Shown piece by piece: positions 31,501 through 39,294 of a stretch of 64,000 nt of DNA (positions are counted from its first letter, which is position 1; every line of letters starts with the position of its first letter). The DNA is from Actinomycetospora cinnamomea (GTDB lineage: Bacteria; Actinomycetota; Actinomycetes; Mycobacteriales; Pseudonocardiaceae), in the NCBI RefSeq assembly GCF_003096675.1, contig NZ_QEKW01000012.1:1-64000 (forward strand). Reading direction: 5' to 3'. The notes beneath the pieces were generated by a model. It ran no database searches. It worked only from the letters and a program-made list of their open reading frames with translations, and was not told the origin of the DNA. A program made the position numbers and the translations under genes.

Positions 31501-33291
31501 ATGATCCGCTACCTACGCGAGCACACCAGCCCGCCCGTGTTCATCTCCTCCGCGACGATCGCGCTCGCGCTCGTCCTCTGGGGCGTGATCTCGCCGTCGT
31601 CGGTGTCCGCGGCGGGGAGTGCGGCCAACTCGTTCATCGTCACGTACTTCGGCTGGCTCTACATCTTCAGTGCCAGCGTCTTCCTGATCTTCGTCATCGT
31701 GCTCATGGCGTCGCGCTACGGGCGCATCCGGCTCGGACCGGCCGACTCGAAGCCCGAGTACGGCACGATGTCGTGGTTCGCCATGCTGTTCACCGCGGGC
31801 ATGGGCATCGGGCTGGTGTACTACGCGGTCAGCGAGCCGGTGACCTACCTCCAGGAACCCCCGGTGGGTCCGGGCGGCACGCCCCAGGCCGCCCAGAACG
31901 CGATGTTCCTGACGTTCTTCCACTGGGGCCTGCACCCATGGGCCATCTACATCGTGCTCGGGCTGGCGCTCGGCTACTTCGCGTTCCGCAAGGGCCTGCC
32001 GCTGCGCCCGGCCTCGGCGCTCTACCCCCTGCTCGGCGAGCGGATCAACCAGTGGCCGGGCTTCCTGGTCGACGTCCTCGCGGTGTTCGGCACCCTGTTC
32101 GGCCTGGCCACCTCCCTGGGCCTGGGCGCCCAGCAGGTGGGGGCCGGCCTCGAGGCGCTGTTCGGCCTCACCAACACCACGACGCTGCAGGTCTTCCTGA
32201 TCCTCGGCATCACCGCGATCGCGGTGGTCTCGGTCATGCTGGGGATCGACAAGGGCATCCGGAACCTGTCGCTGATCAACCTGTGGCTCGCGTTCGCGCT
32301 GATGGTGTTCGTGTTCGCGTTCGGCCCGACGCGCGACCTGCTCAACACCACGGTCACCAACGTCGGCTACTACCTGCAGAACCTGCCCGCGCAGAGCTTC
32401 CAGACCTACCCGGGCAACCCGGCGGCCCAGGAGTGGCAGGCCAGCTGGACGCTCTTCTACTGGGGCTGGTGGATCTCCTGGTCGCCGTTCGTCGGTATGT
32501 TCCTGGCCCGCATCTCCTACGGGCGCACGATCCGCTCGTTCATCGCCGGGGCGCTGTTCGCGCCCGTCGGCGCCTCGATGGTGTGGCTGACGGTCTTCGG
32601 TGACACCGCGCTGGCACTGCTGCTGCAGAACCCCACCAACCCCCTGGCCGAGGCGACCACCGACACGGGCATGTTCGTGCTGCTCCAGCAGCTCCCGGTC
32701 GCCGGGATCGTCTCGCTCATCGCGTCGGCCGTCGCGATCATCGTCGTGGTCCTCTTCTTCGCGACGTCGTCCGACTCGGGCTCCCTGGTCGTCGACATCC
32801 TCACCAACGGCGGCGACCCGAACCCCCGGTGGCAGCAGCGGCTGTTCTGGGCGGTGATGGAGGGGGTGATCGCCGCGGTCCTGCTCGGAGCCGGGGCCGC
32901 GAGCGGCGCCGATGCCCTCAGCGCGTTGCAGACCGCGTCGATCCTCGCCGGGCTGCCCTTCTGCCTCGTGCTGATCGCGATGTGTGTCGGGCTCACCAAG
33001 GCGATGTCGACGGAGCGCTTCGTGGTCCGCATGCCCTCCCAGGCCTCCCCGATGCCGGGCCTGCGGGCGGCGGCCCGCCCGGCCGGGGCGGTGTTCACCA
33101 CCGCGGGCAACGGGGACCGTGAGCACACCGGCGCCGACACCTCGGACCACAACGAGCCCGCCGAGGGCTCCGGCCTGCACGAGGAGGAGGCCGTCGACCC
33201 GTCCCTCGGGGAGACCACCGTCGCCGAGTTCTCCCAGGCCCACGATTCGGCCTCGAGCCGTTCGTCGACCACGGGAGTGACGACGCGGTGA
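31501..33291 (+). CDS. BCCT-family betaine/choline-type transporter
   Basis: Predicted 596-aa protein with 12 membrane helices and the BCCT signature WGWWISWSPFVGMFLARISY at about residues 321-340, plus the glycine-rich AMLFTAGMGIGLVYYAVSEP of helix 3. It should import betaine, carnitine, choline or a related quaternary amine with Na+ or H+. A hydrophilic C-terminal tail of about 80 residues rich in Ser, Thr and acidic residues could be an osmosensing domain. ATG 31501 follows GCAGGAGG. It is divergent from the copper oxidase gene. Confidence 0.93.
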   Translation: MIRYLREHTSPPVFISSATIALALVLWGVISPSSVSAAGSAANSFIVTYFGWLYIFSASVFLIFVIVLMASRYGRIRLGPADSKPEYGTMSWFAMLFTAGMGIGLVYYAVSEPVTYLQEPPVGPGGTPQAAQNAMFLTFFHWGLHPWAIYIVLGLALGYFAFRKGLPLRPASALYPLLGERINQWPGFLVDVLAVFGTLFGLATSLGLGAQQVGAGLEALFGLTNTTTLQVFLILGITAIAVVSVMLGIDKGIRNLSLINLWLAFALMVFVFAFGPTRDLLNTTVTNVGYYLQNLPAQSFQTYPGNPAAQEWQASWTLFYWGWWISWSPFVGMFLARISYGRTIRSFIAGALFAPVGASMVWLTVFGDTALALLLQNPTNPLAEATTDTGMFVLLQQLPVAGIVSLIASAVAIIVVVLFFATSSDSGSLVVDILTNGGDPNPRWQQRLFWAVMEGVIAAVLLGAGAASGADALSALQTASILAGLPFCLVLIAMCVGLTKAMSTERFVVRMPSQASPMPGLRAAARPAGAVFTTAGNGDREHTGADTSDHNEPAEGSGLHEEEAVDPSLGETTVAEFSQAHDSASSRSSTTGVTTR

Positions 33292-33301
33292 TGGCCGACC
33301 C

Positions 33302-33320
33302 CACGGTGACGCCCACCGTG
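33302..33320 (+). terminator. 7-bp hairpin after the BCCT gene
   Basis: CACGGTG-ACGCC-CACCGTG, perfect 7-bp stem beginning 10 bases after the transporter stop. It probably works together with the larger hairpin at 33352. Confidence 0.5.
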
Positions 33321-33351
33321 TGACGACGACGGCTGCACCGGGCAGCCTGGA

Positions 33352-33385
33352 CGTGGGGTCGGGGCGACCAGGTCCCGACCCCACG
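33352..33385 (+). terminator. 12-bp perfect hairpin between BCCT and small acidic protein
   Basis: CGTGGGGTCGGG (33352-33363) and CCCGACCCCACG (33374-33385) pair perfectly around a 10-base loop. It lies 25 bases before the start of the next gene, so besides terminating the BCCT transcript it could act as an attenuator of that small gene. Confidence 0.6.
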
Positions 33386-33410
33386 ACCCCCCGTCGCTCG
33401 AGGAGGAGCG

Positions 33411-33581
33411 ATGAACGACGAGAACAAGCGCGCCGCGCAGCACGCGCAGGAGAACGTGCGCCGTTTGCCCGAGGACTACGACGACGAGGGGCGGCCCGCC
33501 GCCTCCCGCGCCCGCAACCACGACGCGTCGGAGGAAGGACCGGACTCGACGACGTTCTCGGACGAGGACGACCGCACGTAG
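33411..33581 (+). CDS. 56-aa acidic small protein
   Basis: ATG 33411 follows a perfect AGGAGGAG at 33401-33408. The product is highly charged and disorder-prone: NDENKRAAQHAQENVRRLPE near the start, then DYDDEGRPAASRAR and a very acidic end (FSDEDDRT). No family recognised; the composition is reminiscent of small stress-associated intrinsically disordered proteins. It is too short for routine ORF calling. Its TAG at 33579-33581 directly abuts the stop of the convergent winged-helix gene. Confidence 0.72.
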   Translation: MNDENKRAAQHAQENVRRLPEDYDDEGRPAASRARNHDASEEGPDSTTFSDEDDRT

Positions 33582-34318
33582 CTATTGTCCCGTGCGGTAG
33601 CCCGAGCCGCGGACGGTGAGGACGAGCCCGGGGTGGCTCGGGTCGTCCTCGATCTTCCGCCGGAGCCGTCGGACGTGGACGTCGAGCATCCGCGTGTCGT
33701 CCACGTGCCGGTGCTCCCACACCCGTCGGAGGAGTTCCTCGCGGGTGACGACCCGGCCCCGGGCCGCGGCGAGCTCGAGCAGGAGCAGGAACTGCGGGTC
33801 AGGGGCACCGTGCGGCCACGGCGCCGCACGATCTCGCGCCCGGGGTCGACGGAGAGGTCACCCAGGTGCAGGAGCGGGAGGGCCTGCCGGTACCGGGACC
33901 GGCTGCCGGTCGGCATGCCCCGCGCCGGCGAGGGATCGGTGCCGGTGGTCCCGTCGGGGGCGGGGACGCGGCCGCAGAGCAACTGGCAGTCGTTGCCGGC
34001 GTCGCGCTGCGCGGACCAGAAGCGCCGTAGGAGCGCCACGAGATCGCCGGACCCGGGGTCGACGCCGGTGACGTCGACGACCGTCGGCGAGGTGACGCGG
34101 TCGGGGTTGGCCAGCAGGGCGTCCAGGTGCTCGAGATCCTCGGGCTCGACGGTCGCGGGCACCTGGACGGCGAGGCGCAGCGGCTCGCGGCTCCCGGCTC
34201 GCCCGTCGGAGCCCATCACCGCCCGCACGTGGACCCGTCGTCGCGGCGCGGGGTACGCCGTCGTCGACCCGGTCCGCGCCGCGCGCCCGCCGTCCCCGGT
34301 CGACCGGGCATCGTTCAT
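33582..34318 (-). pseudogene. Winged-helix (OmpR/PhoB C-type) regulator with a -1 frameshift
   Basis: From ATG 34318 the frame encodes an N-terminal domain of about 125 residues (LRLAVQVPATVEPEDLEHLD ... TVVDVTGVDPGSGDLVALL, possibly STAS-like) and the first strands of a winged helix (HLGDLSVDPGREIVRRRGRT). Near 33792-33801 the frame breaks; the minus-strand run CTGACCCGCAG needs one more C to continue as LTPQFLLLLELAAARGRVVT, then EELLRRVWEHRHVDDTRMLD and LTVRGSGYRTGQ, ending at TAG 33582-33584. Restored, it would be a 245-aa DNA-binding regulator. It overlaps the USP stop (ATGA), so the two form an operon. Confidence 0.75.
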
Positions 34319-34794
34319 CGTGCGCCGGCCCGGGGCGCGTCGGGCCCCGGCACCATCAGCACCGCGCACCGGGCGTTGCGGGCGACCTGCTCGGCGACCC
34401 CGTACCACCGATCGTGGACGCCGTGCCCCGGCGCGGCGATCACGAGCAACCGGGCGTGCCGCGTCGCCTCGATCAGGACCTCGGCGGGGCGGCCGGGCTC
34501 GGCCCGGCGCGCGACGGTGGCCTCCTCACCGAGGACCGCCTGCACCTCGCGGTCGACCATCTCCGTGGCCTCCCGGGCGGCATCGTCGGGCTCGGAGAGC
34601 GTCGACGGCGGGGCGTCCTCGCCCTCGGTGGACGGGTCTGTGGACGGTGGCGGGCTCTGCCACGCGGTGAGGACGTGAAGGTGCCACCCCCGCTGGTCCG
34701 CCTCGTCGGCGGCCCAGGCGAGGGCGAGCCGTGAGGCCAGGGATCCGTCGATCCCGGCGACGACGACGTCGGTGTGGTGCGCGGTGTCGGTCAC
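34315..34794 (-). CDS. Single-domain universal stress protein
   Basis: Predicted 159-aa protein with one Usp domain: VVVAGIDGSLASRLALAWAA at the start, LLVIAAPGHGVHDRWYGVAE at the nucleotide loop and CAVLMVPG at the end. The loop lacks the usual G-x2-G-x9-G-S spacing, so ATP binding is uncertain. A polar insert (about residues 45-70) follows the first helix. GTG 34794 follows GAGGAGGA. Encoded upstream of, and coupled to, the frameshifted regulator and divergent from an MFS gene. Confidence 0.82.
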   Translation of the reverse strand: MTDTAHHTDVVVAGIDGSLASRLALAWAADEADQRGWHLHVLTAWQSPPPSTDPSTEGEDAPPSTLSEPDDAAREATEMVDREVQAVLGEEATVARRAEPGRPAEVLIEATRHARLLVIAAPGHGVHDRWYGVAEQVARNARCAVLMVPGPDAPRAGAR

Positions 34795-35042
34795 GAGTCC
34801 TCCTCGGGCCGTCCTCCGGGTGGGTGTCGGTCGACCACGGCCGGGTGCTGGGTGACCCGCACCCGTCGGCTTGCCGATGGGCGCGTCCCGGTAACCCCGC
34901 CGGGCGACGGCCGGGACCGGGTCCCGATCGTCAGGTCCGCGCAAGGTTGCGGACGCCGGATGGTCGGCAACCCCGCGCCTCGGAGCAGGGAGGTCACCGA
35001 CGGGCGCAGGGCCTGGCGGACATCGGGTCGAGCGAGGTGCTG

Positions 35043-36305
35043 GTGACGACGCCGATCGACGGCACGGCGCCCGATCAGCCGGCCGAGGGCGAGGCCGACC
35101 GGCGCGCCCGGTGGCCGTTCCTCGTCGTGCTCGGGGCACCGGCGTTCGGCACCACGTTCGCCATCACCGCCCTGACCACCTACCTGCCGACGCTGCTGGG
35201 CCGGGAGTCGGGCCCGCTCGTGACGGGCCTGGTGATCGGCGGGGAGGGGGCGGCGGGCCTGGTCCTGCCGCTGCTGGTGGGTCTGGCGAACGACCGCACC
35301 GCGCGGTCGGTGGCGCACCGGCTCTGGTTCGTCCTCGTCGCGGCCCCGCTGTGCCTGACCGGGCTGCTGCTGGTGGCGACCGACCTCAGCCGCACCGTGC
35401 TCATCGTCGGGGCCGCCGCGTACTTCATCGGGCACTTCATCTACCTGACGCCGTACGAGGCGCTCTACCCCGACCTCGTCCCGAAGGAGGTCAGCGGCCG
35501 TTCCCGGACCGCCGCGTCCTCCTGGCGGTTCGCCGGGCTGGGCGCGGCCCTGGTCGGCGGCGGCTTCCTGCTCGACCTGTGGGCGCCGGCGGTGTTCCTC
35601 GTCGCGGCGGGAGCCGTCGCGATCGGCACGGTCGCCCTCCTCGCCGGCCTCTGGTCGTCACGCGGGGAACCGCTCGTCGGGGCCGGCCCGACCTCACCGG
35701 GCGGGCTGCGGGCGGTCCTCCAGCTGGTACGTGACCGGGACGTCGCCGTCGTCCTCGGCGCCACCCTGCTCTGGAACGTCGCTCTCCAGGGCCTCAAGGC
35801 GTTCGTCGTCCTGTTCTTCACGGTCGGGCTCGGACGCAGCGCGAGCTTCGTGTCCGGGGTGGTGTTCCCCCTCGTGGCCCTCGGTCTCGTCCTCGCCGTG
35901 CCCCTGGCCGGACGGATCGCCGACACCGTCGGGCACCGGCGCGTCCTCGCCGTCGCGTCGGTGGTCTACGGAGCCGGACTCATCGGCGCCGGGCTGTCCC
36001 ACAGCGCGTGGATGATCGCGCTGGTCCCGCTGCCCGCGGCGGGCGCGGGCGTGGTGATGACCCTCAACTACTCCGCGCTCATGCAGGTGCTGCCCGCCGA
36101 GCACCACGGCGGCGCCGCCGGGCTCTTCCTCCTCAGCCGCGGGGCGGGTTGCCTGATCGGGCCGCTGGCCGTCGGCGCCGCCGTGTCCGTGGCCGCGCCG
36201 CTGTTCCCCGCCACCGAGGGCTACAACGCGATGTGGTTCGTCATCGGACCGGCCGTGCTGGCCGCCGTCCCGCTGCTCCTGTGGACGCGCGGGAGCCGGT
36301 CGTGA
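35043..36305 (+). CDS. MFS transporter
   Basis: Predicted 420-aa major-facilitator permease with 11-12 helices; characteristic loops are GLANDRTARSVAHRLWF after helix 2 and GRIADTVGHRRVLAVASVVY after helix 8. The segment FIYLTPYEALYPDLVPKEVS GRSR-like (helix 4 to loop) resembles the sugar/cation symporter branch. Substrate unknown. GTG 35043 was chosen because GAGCGAGG precedes it; GTG 35037 is an alternative. It overlaps the AI-2E gene start (GTGA), so the two are co-transcribed. Confidence 0.83.
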   Translation: MTTPIDGTAPDQPAEGEADRRARWPFLVVLGAPAFGTTFAITALTTYLPTLLGRESGPLVTGLVIGGEGAAGLVLPLLVGLANDRTARSVAHRLWFVLVAAPLCLTGLLLVATDLSRTVLIVGAAAYFIGHFIYLTPYEALYPDLVPKEVSGRSRTAASSWRFAGLGAALVGGGFLLDLWAPAVFLVAAGAVAIGTVALLAGLWSSRGEPLVGAGPTSPGGLRAVLQLVRDRDVAVVLGATLLWNVALQGLKAFVVLFFTVGLGRSASFVSGVVFPLVALGLVLAVPLAGRIADTVGHRRVLAVASVVYGAGLIGAGLSHSAWMIALVPLPAAGAGVVMTLNYSALMQVLPAEHHGGAAGLFLLSRGAGCLIGPLAVGAAVSVAAPLFPATEGYNAMWFVIGPAVLAAVPLLLWTRGSRS

Positions 36306-37432
36306 CCGGGGGCGGCACCGAGGGCGTGGGACGGGAACTCGTTCCGCGCTGGTTTCGTCGCGCCGTCGTCCTCTGCGGCGGGCTGCTGGTCATCGGTGCC
36401 GTGGTGTGGGTGCTCGGGTGGATCGCCCTGAAGCTGGCCCTGGTCACGCTGTCGGTGGCGACGGCGCTGCTCCTGGCCGCGCTGCTCTCCCCGCTCGCCC
36501 GGCTGCTCCACCGCGCGTTGCCGGCCTGGCTCGCGGCCGGCCTCAGTGTGGTGTTCCTCGTCGCCGTCGTCGGGGGCACCGGCTACCTCCTCGAGCAGCG
36601 GATCCGCGGGCAGCTCGAGAACCTCGCGTCGTCGCTGACCGCGAGCATCAACGGCATCCGTGACTGGCTGGTGACGGGGCCGCTGTCGCTGCGACCCGAG
36701 CAGGTGGACCAGGTGCGCAGCCAGATCGTCGACGCCGTCCGCGCCGCGGCACCCAGCGGCGTCGCCGCGGCGAACACGGTGATCTCGGTGCTCTCCGGGC
36801 TCCTCATCGCGCTGTTCGTCCTGTTCTTCTTCCTCAAGGACGGGGCGGGTATGTGGCGCTCGGTGGTCGCCGTCGGGCCGGCGCGGCACCGGGAGCGTCT
36901 CGAGGAGGCGGGGCGGCGTGGCTGGGAGACGCTGAGCAGGTACGTCCGCGGCGTGGTCGTCATCGCCGTGGCCGACGCCGTGCTGATCGGGATCGGCCTC
37001 TTCGTGCTCGGCGTGCCGCTCGCGCTCACGCTGAGCCTGCTCGTGTTCCTCGGGGCCTTCGTGCCCCTGATCGGCGCCACGGTCAGCGGTGCGGCCGCGG
37101 TCCTGGTGGCGCTGGTGACGCGCGGGCCCGTGATCGCCCTCCTCGTGCTCGGGATCGTGCTCGTGGTGCAGAACGTCGAGGGCAACCTCCTCCAACCGTT
37201 CGTCCAGAGCCGGGCGGTCAAGCTGCACCCCGTCGTCATCCTGCTGTCGGTCACCGCCGGCTACCTGCTCTTCGGTGTGGCGGGTGCGGTCATCGCGGTC
37301 CCGCTCGTCGCCGTCGCGCGCAGCGTCACCGAGGCCCTGCACAGCCATGGTGCTGCTCCGCAGGAGACACCGGCGCCCGAGGTGGAGCCGGACCGCGCCG
37401 AGGCGTCCGCGGCGTTGCGCGATCCACCGTGA
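36302..37432 (+). CDS. AI-2E family transporter-like membrane protein
   Basis: Predicted 376-aa membrane protein of the AI-2E/PerM family: N-terminal paired helices, a central amphipathic region (about residues 95-155), ALFVLFFFLKDGAGMWRSVV, and a C-terminal helical block with LSLLVFLGAFVPLIGATVSG and NVEGNLLQPFVQSRAVKLHP, both family hallmarks. Members export small signals or act as antiporters; the substrate is not predictable. The GTG start at 36302 overlaps the MFS stop by 4 bases. Confidence 0.88.
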   Translation: MTGGGTEGVGRELVPRWFRRAVVLCGGLLVIGAVVWVLGWIALKLALVTLSVATALLLAALLSPLARLLHRALPAWLAAGLSVVFLVAVVGGTGYLLEQRIRGQLENLASSLTASINGIRDWLVTGPLSLRPEQVDQVRSQIVDAVRAAAPSGVAAANTVISVLSGLLIALFVLFFFLKDGAGMWRSVVAVGPARHRERLEEAGRRGWETLSRYVRGVVVIAVADAVLIGIGLFVLGVPLALTLSLLVFLGAFVPLIGATVSGAAAVLVALVTRGPVIALLVLGIVLVVQNVEGNLLQPFVQSRAVKLHPVVILLSVTAGYLLFGVAGAVIAVPLVAVARSVTEALHSHGAAPQETPAPEVEPDRAEASAALRDPP

Positions 37433-37454
37433 TCCGGTCTCCTGGCACCGTCCT

Positions 37455-37472
37455 GGTTGACGTCCCCAGCCG
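37455..37472 (+). promoter_or_regulatory. GGTTGAC-N6-AGCC leader element, copy 1
   Basis: GGTTGACGTCCCCAGCCG begins 43 bases upstream of the lipoprotein start, 13 bases before its GGAGGAGG. With flanks, CTGGTT and AGCCGG can pair over six positions (two G-U) around a nine-base loop. Confidence 0.6.
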
Positions 37473-37497
37473 GTCGCACCGTGCTGGAGGAGGACCC

Positions 37498-38157
37498 GTG
37501 GCCGTTCGCCGCATCGCCGTCGTCGCCGTGCTGCTGGCCGGGCTGGGAGCGTGTGCCAACGGGCCCGGACCCTCCACCACGGTGCCGACGGTCGTCCCCG
37601 CGATCGACCCGGGGCCGCCGCCGATCGCGCAGGTCGTCCCGCCCGCCGCGGTCCGCGTGGACGGCGTGCACGCCTCCATCGAGTTCGTGCCGGCCTCCGA
37701 GCGCGCCCTCGACGACGACCTGATCGAGCTGAAGACCGAGGAGCCGACGCTCGGCCAGCTCCCCGGCTGGAAGGACGGCAGCGACACCGCGCACCTGCCG
37801 ATCACCGAGGGTGAGCTCCTGCTCGCGGCGACGCCGCCGCGGGGACACGTGCGCACCGAGGGGATGTTCATGCTGAGCCGACAGGGCTCGAACGTGCAGT
37901 TCGAGGACCTCGAGATCGACCTCGACGCTGCCCGCGTGACCGGGACGGTCGAGGGTCGACCGATCACGGTCTTCGACCTCGACGTCTCGAGGGCCCGCGT
38001 CGAGGACCTGCCGTCGCTGCCTCCCATGGTGGTCGACGTCGACGGGCGCATGAGCGAGGAGGCGCTGCGCGAGCTGCAGGAGAAGCTCGGCGCCGGGCTC
38101 ACGCCGGAGGACACCCGTGTGGGCATCGTGCTCCGCCTCCGGCCGGTCGGCTCCTAG
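37498..38157 (+). CDS. Secreted lipoprotein, LmeA/DUF2993-like
   Basis: Predicted 219-aa lipoprotein: positively charged start, hydrophobic core and lipobox LAGLGAC (Cys near residue 19), then a Pro-rich linker and a beta-rich domain (LPITEGELLLAATPPRGHVR, FMLSRQGSNVQFEDLEIDLD, VTGTVEGRPITVFDLDVSRA) with the DUF2993/LmeA-like strand pattern. It would sit on the outer face of the membrane and perhaps bind lipids. The DUF2993 assignment is tentative. GTG 37498 follows GGAGGAGGA. It has its own leader element and is followed by the convergent respiratory operon. Confidence 0.7.
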   Translation: MAVRRIAVVAVLLAGLGACANGPGPSTTVPTVVPAIDPGPPPIAQVVPPAAVRVDGVHASIEFVPASERALDDDLIELKTEEPTLGQLPGWKDGSDTAHLPITEGELLLAATPPRGHVRTEGMFMLSRQGSNVQFEDLEIDLDAARVTGTVEGRPITVFDLDVSRARVEDLPSLPPMVVDVDGRMSEEALRELQEKLGAGLTPEDTRVGIVLRLRPVGS

Positions 38158-38178
38158 CCCACTCCTAGGCCTGGCTGC

Positions 38179-39294
38179 TCACCCGCGGGGCTCGCGCGAC
38201 CAGAACCCTGGGCCGACGGGCTCGATGAAGTCGTGGGGGGCGTAGAGGTAGCCCCGCTCGTCCACCGCGAGCGGCAGCTGGGGCAGGGGGCGGGCACCGG
38301 GCCCGAAGACGGCGCGGGCGTACTCGTTGGCCTGGAACTCGGTCTGGTGGCACGGGCACAGGATCCGCAGGGTGGTCTGCTCGAAGAGCGAGACGGGGCA
38401 CCCCATGTGCGTGCAGATCTTCGAGTACGCGTAGAGGCCGCCGAGGTTGAAGTCCTCCTGGCCGATCTGCTCGACCACCGGCGTGCCGGGGGCGAAGCGC
38501 AGCAGGATCACCGAGCTGTCCGCGCTGCGCAGGATCTTCGAGAGCTTCTCCGGGTCCCCGCGCATGGACTCCCGGAACGGGAAGACGGTCAGCAGGCCGC
38601 CCGGGACCATGTCCTCGGGGCGCACGAGGGTCACGCTGTGCGGGTCGCCGGTGTCCATGCGCAGGTAGGTGCGCTCGCCGTCGGGGGAGTGCCACTCGGT
38701 GGTGACCAGGGGCGCCGGTCCCTCCGACCGCCACGGGTTGCGGATGAGCGAGCCGAGCGCGGTGACGGCGAGGATGCCGGCGAAGGCCGTGCCGGCCGCG
38801 AGCACGGTCCGGCGCAGGAGCTTGCTGCGTCGCAGCCCGGTCTGCTCGAGGATCTCGACGGTCCGGGCGGCGAACGTGCGCTGGGCGACCGGCGGCGACG
38901 GGCCGTCGTGACGCTGCTGGATCGCGACGTCCGGGGGAGCGACCGTCTTCGACCACTCCAGCAGCCCCATCGCCAGCGCGAGCACGGAGATCGCGAAGGT
39001 GATCCCGAGCATCGGGGTGAACCACGAGCGCAGCGTCTCCTGCGGACCGGTGCTCGTGTACTGCCAGGGCCAGAGCACGTAGACGACGACGAAGCCGATC
39101 GCGCCCAGCACGCTGAGCACGAACCATGCCGCCACGCGCCGGATGGCCCGCCGCTCGCCGGGGCCGCCCGGCTCGTGCCGCGGGCTGTCGTCGACCACCT
39201 CGACGTCGTCGAGGTGCGCGCCGAGCCGCCCGAGCTCCCGGACGTCCATCCGGTCGAGGTCACGCTCGGAGGGGGTCGATCCGTCCTCGCTCAC
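38179..39294 (-). CDS. qcrA: Cytochrome bc1 Rieske iron-sulfur subunit QcrA
   Basis: Predicted 371-aa actinobacterial-type Rieske protein with three membrane helices (about residues 56-75, 92-113 and 162-185) and a C-terminal [2Fe-2S] domain whose ligands are in CTHMGCPVSLF and CPCHQTEF. It accepts electrons from menaquinol at the Qo site of QcrB and passes them to QcrC. The GTG start at 39294 overlaps the qcrB stop by 4 bases, making it the last gene of the ctaC-ctaD-qcrB-qcrA operon. The three-helix form is typical of actinobacterial bcc complexes. Confidence 0.95.
   Translation of the reverse strand: MSEDGSTPSERDLDRMDVRELGRLGAHLDDVEVVDDSPRHEPGGPGERRAIRRVAAWFVLSVLGAIGFVVVYVLWPWQYTSTGPQETLRSWFTPMLGITFAISVLALAMGLLEWSKTVAPPDVAIQQRHDGPSPPVAQRTFAARTVEILEQTGLRRSKLLRRTVLAAGTAFAGILAVTALGSLIRNPWRSEGPAPLVTTEWHSPDGERTYLRMDTGDPHSVTLVRPEDMVPGGLLTVFPFRESMRGDPEKLSKILRSADSSVILLRFAPGTPVVEQIGQEDFNLGGLYAYSKICTHMGCPVSLFEQTTLRILCPCHQTEFQANEYARAVFGPGARPLPQLPLAVDERGYLYAPHDFIEPVGPGFWSREPRG

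Noticed and set aside
31145-31504. Possible gene of about 119 codons in the gap before the BCCT gene
   Set aside because: Arg-rich composition without pattern, no ribosome binding site, and it overlaps the transporter start.
34913-34925. Palindrome GGGACCGGGTCCC between the USP and MFS genes as a DosR box
   Set aside because: The half-sites are three bases apart instead of four, and its distance from the USP start (about 125 bases) does not fit the pattern of the other boxes.
37457-37485. TTGAC of the leader element as an ordinary -35 box
   Set aside because: No -10-like sequence lies 16-19 bases downstream in any copy, and at three genes the start site would fall at or inside the ribosome binding site.
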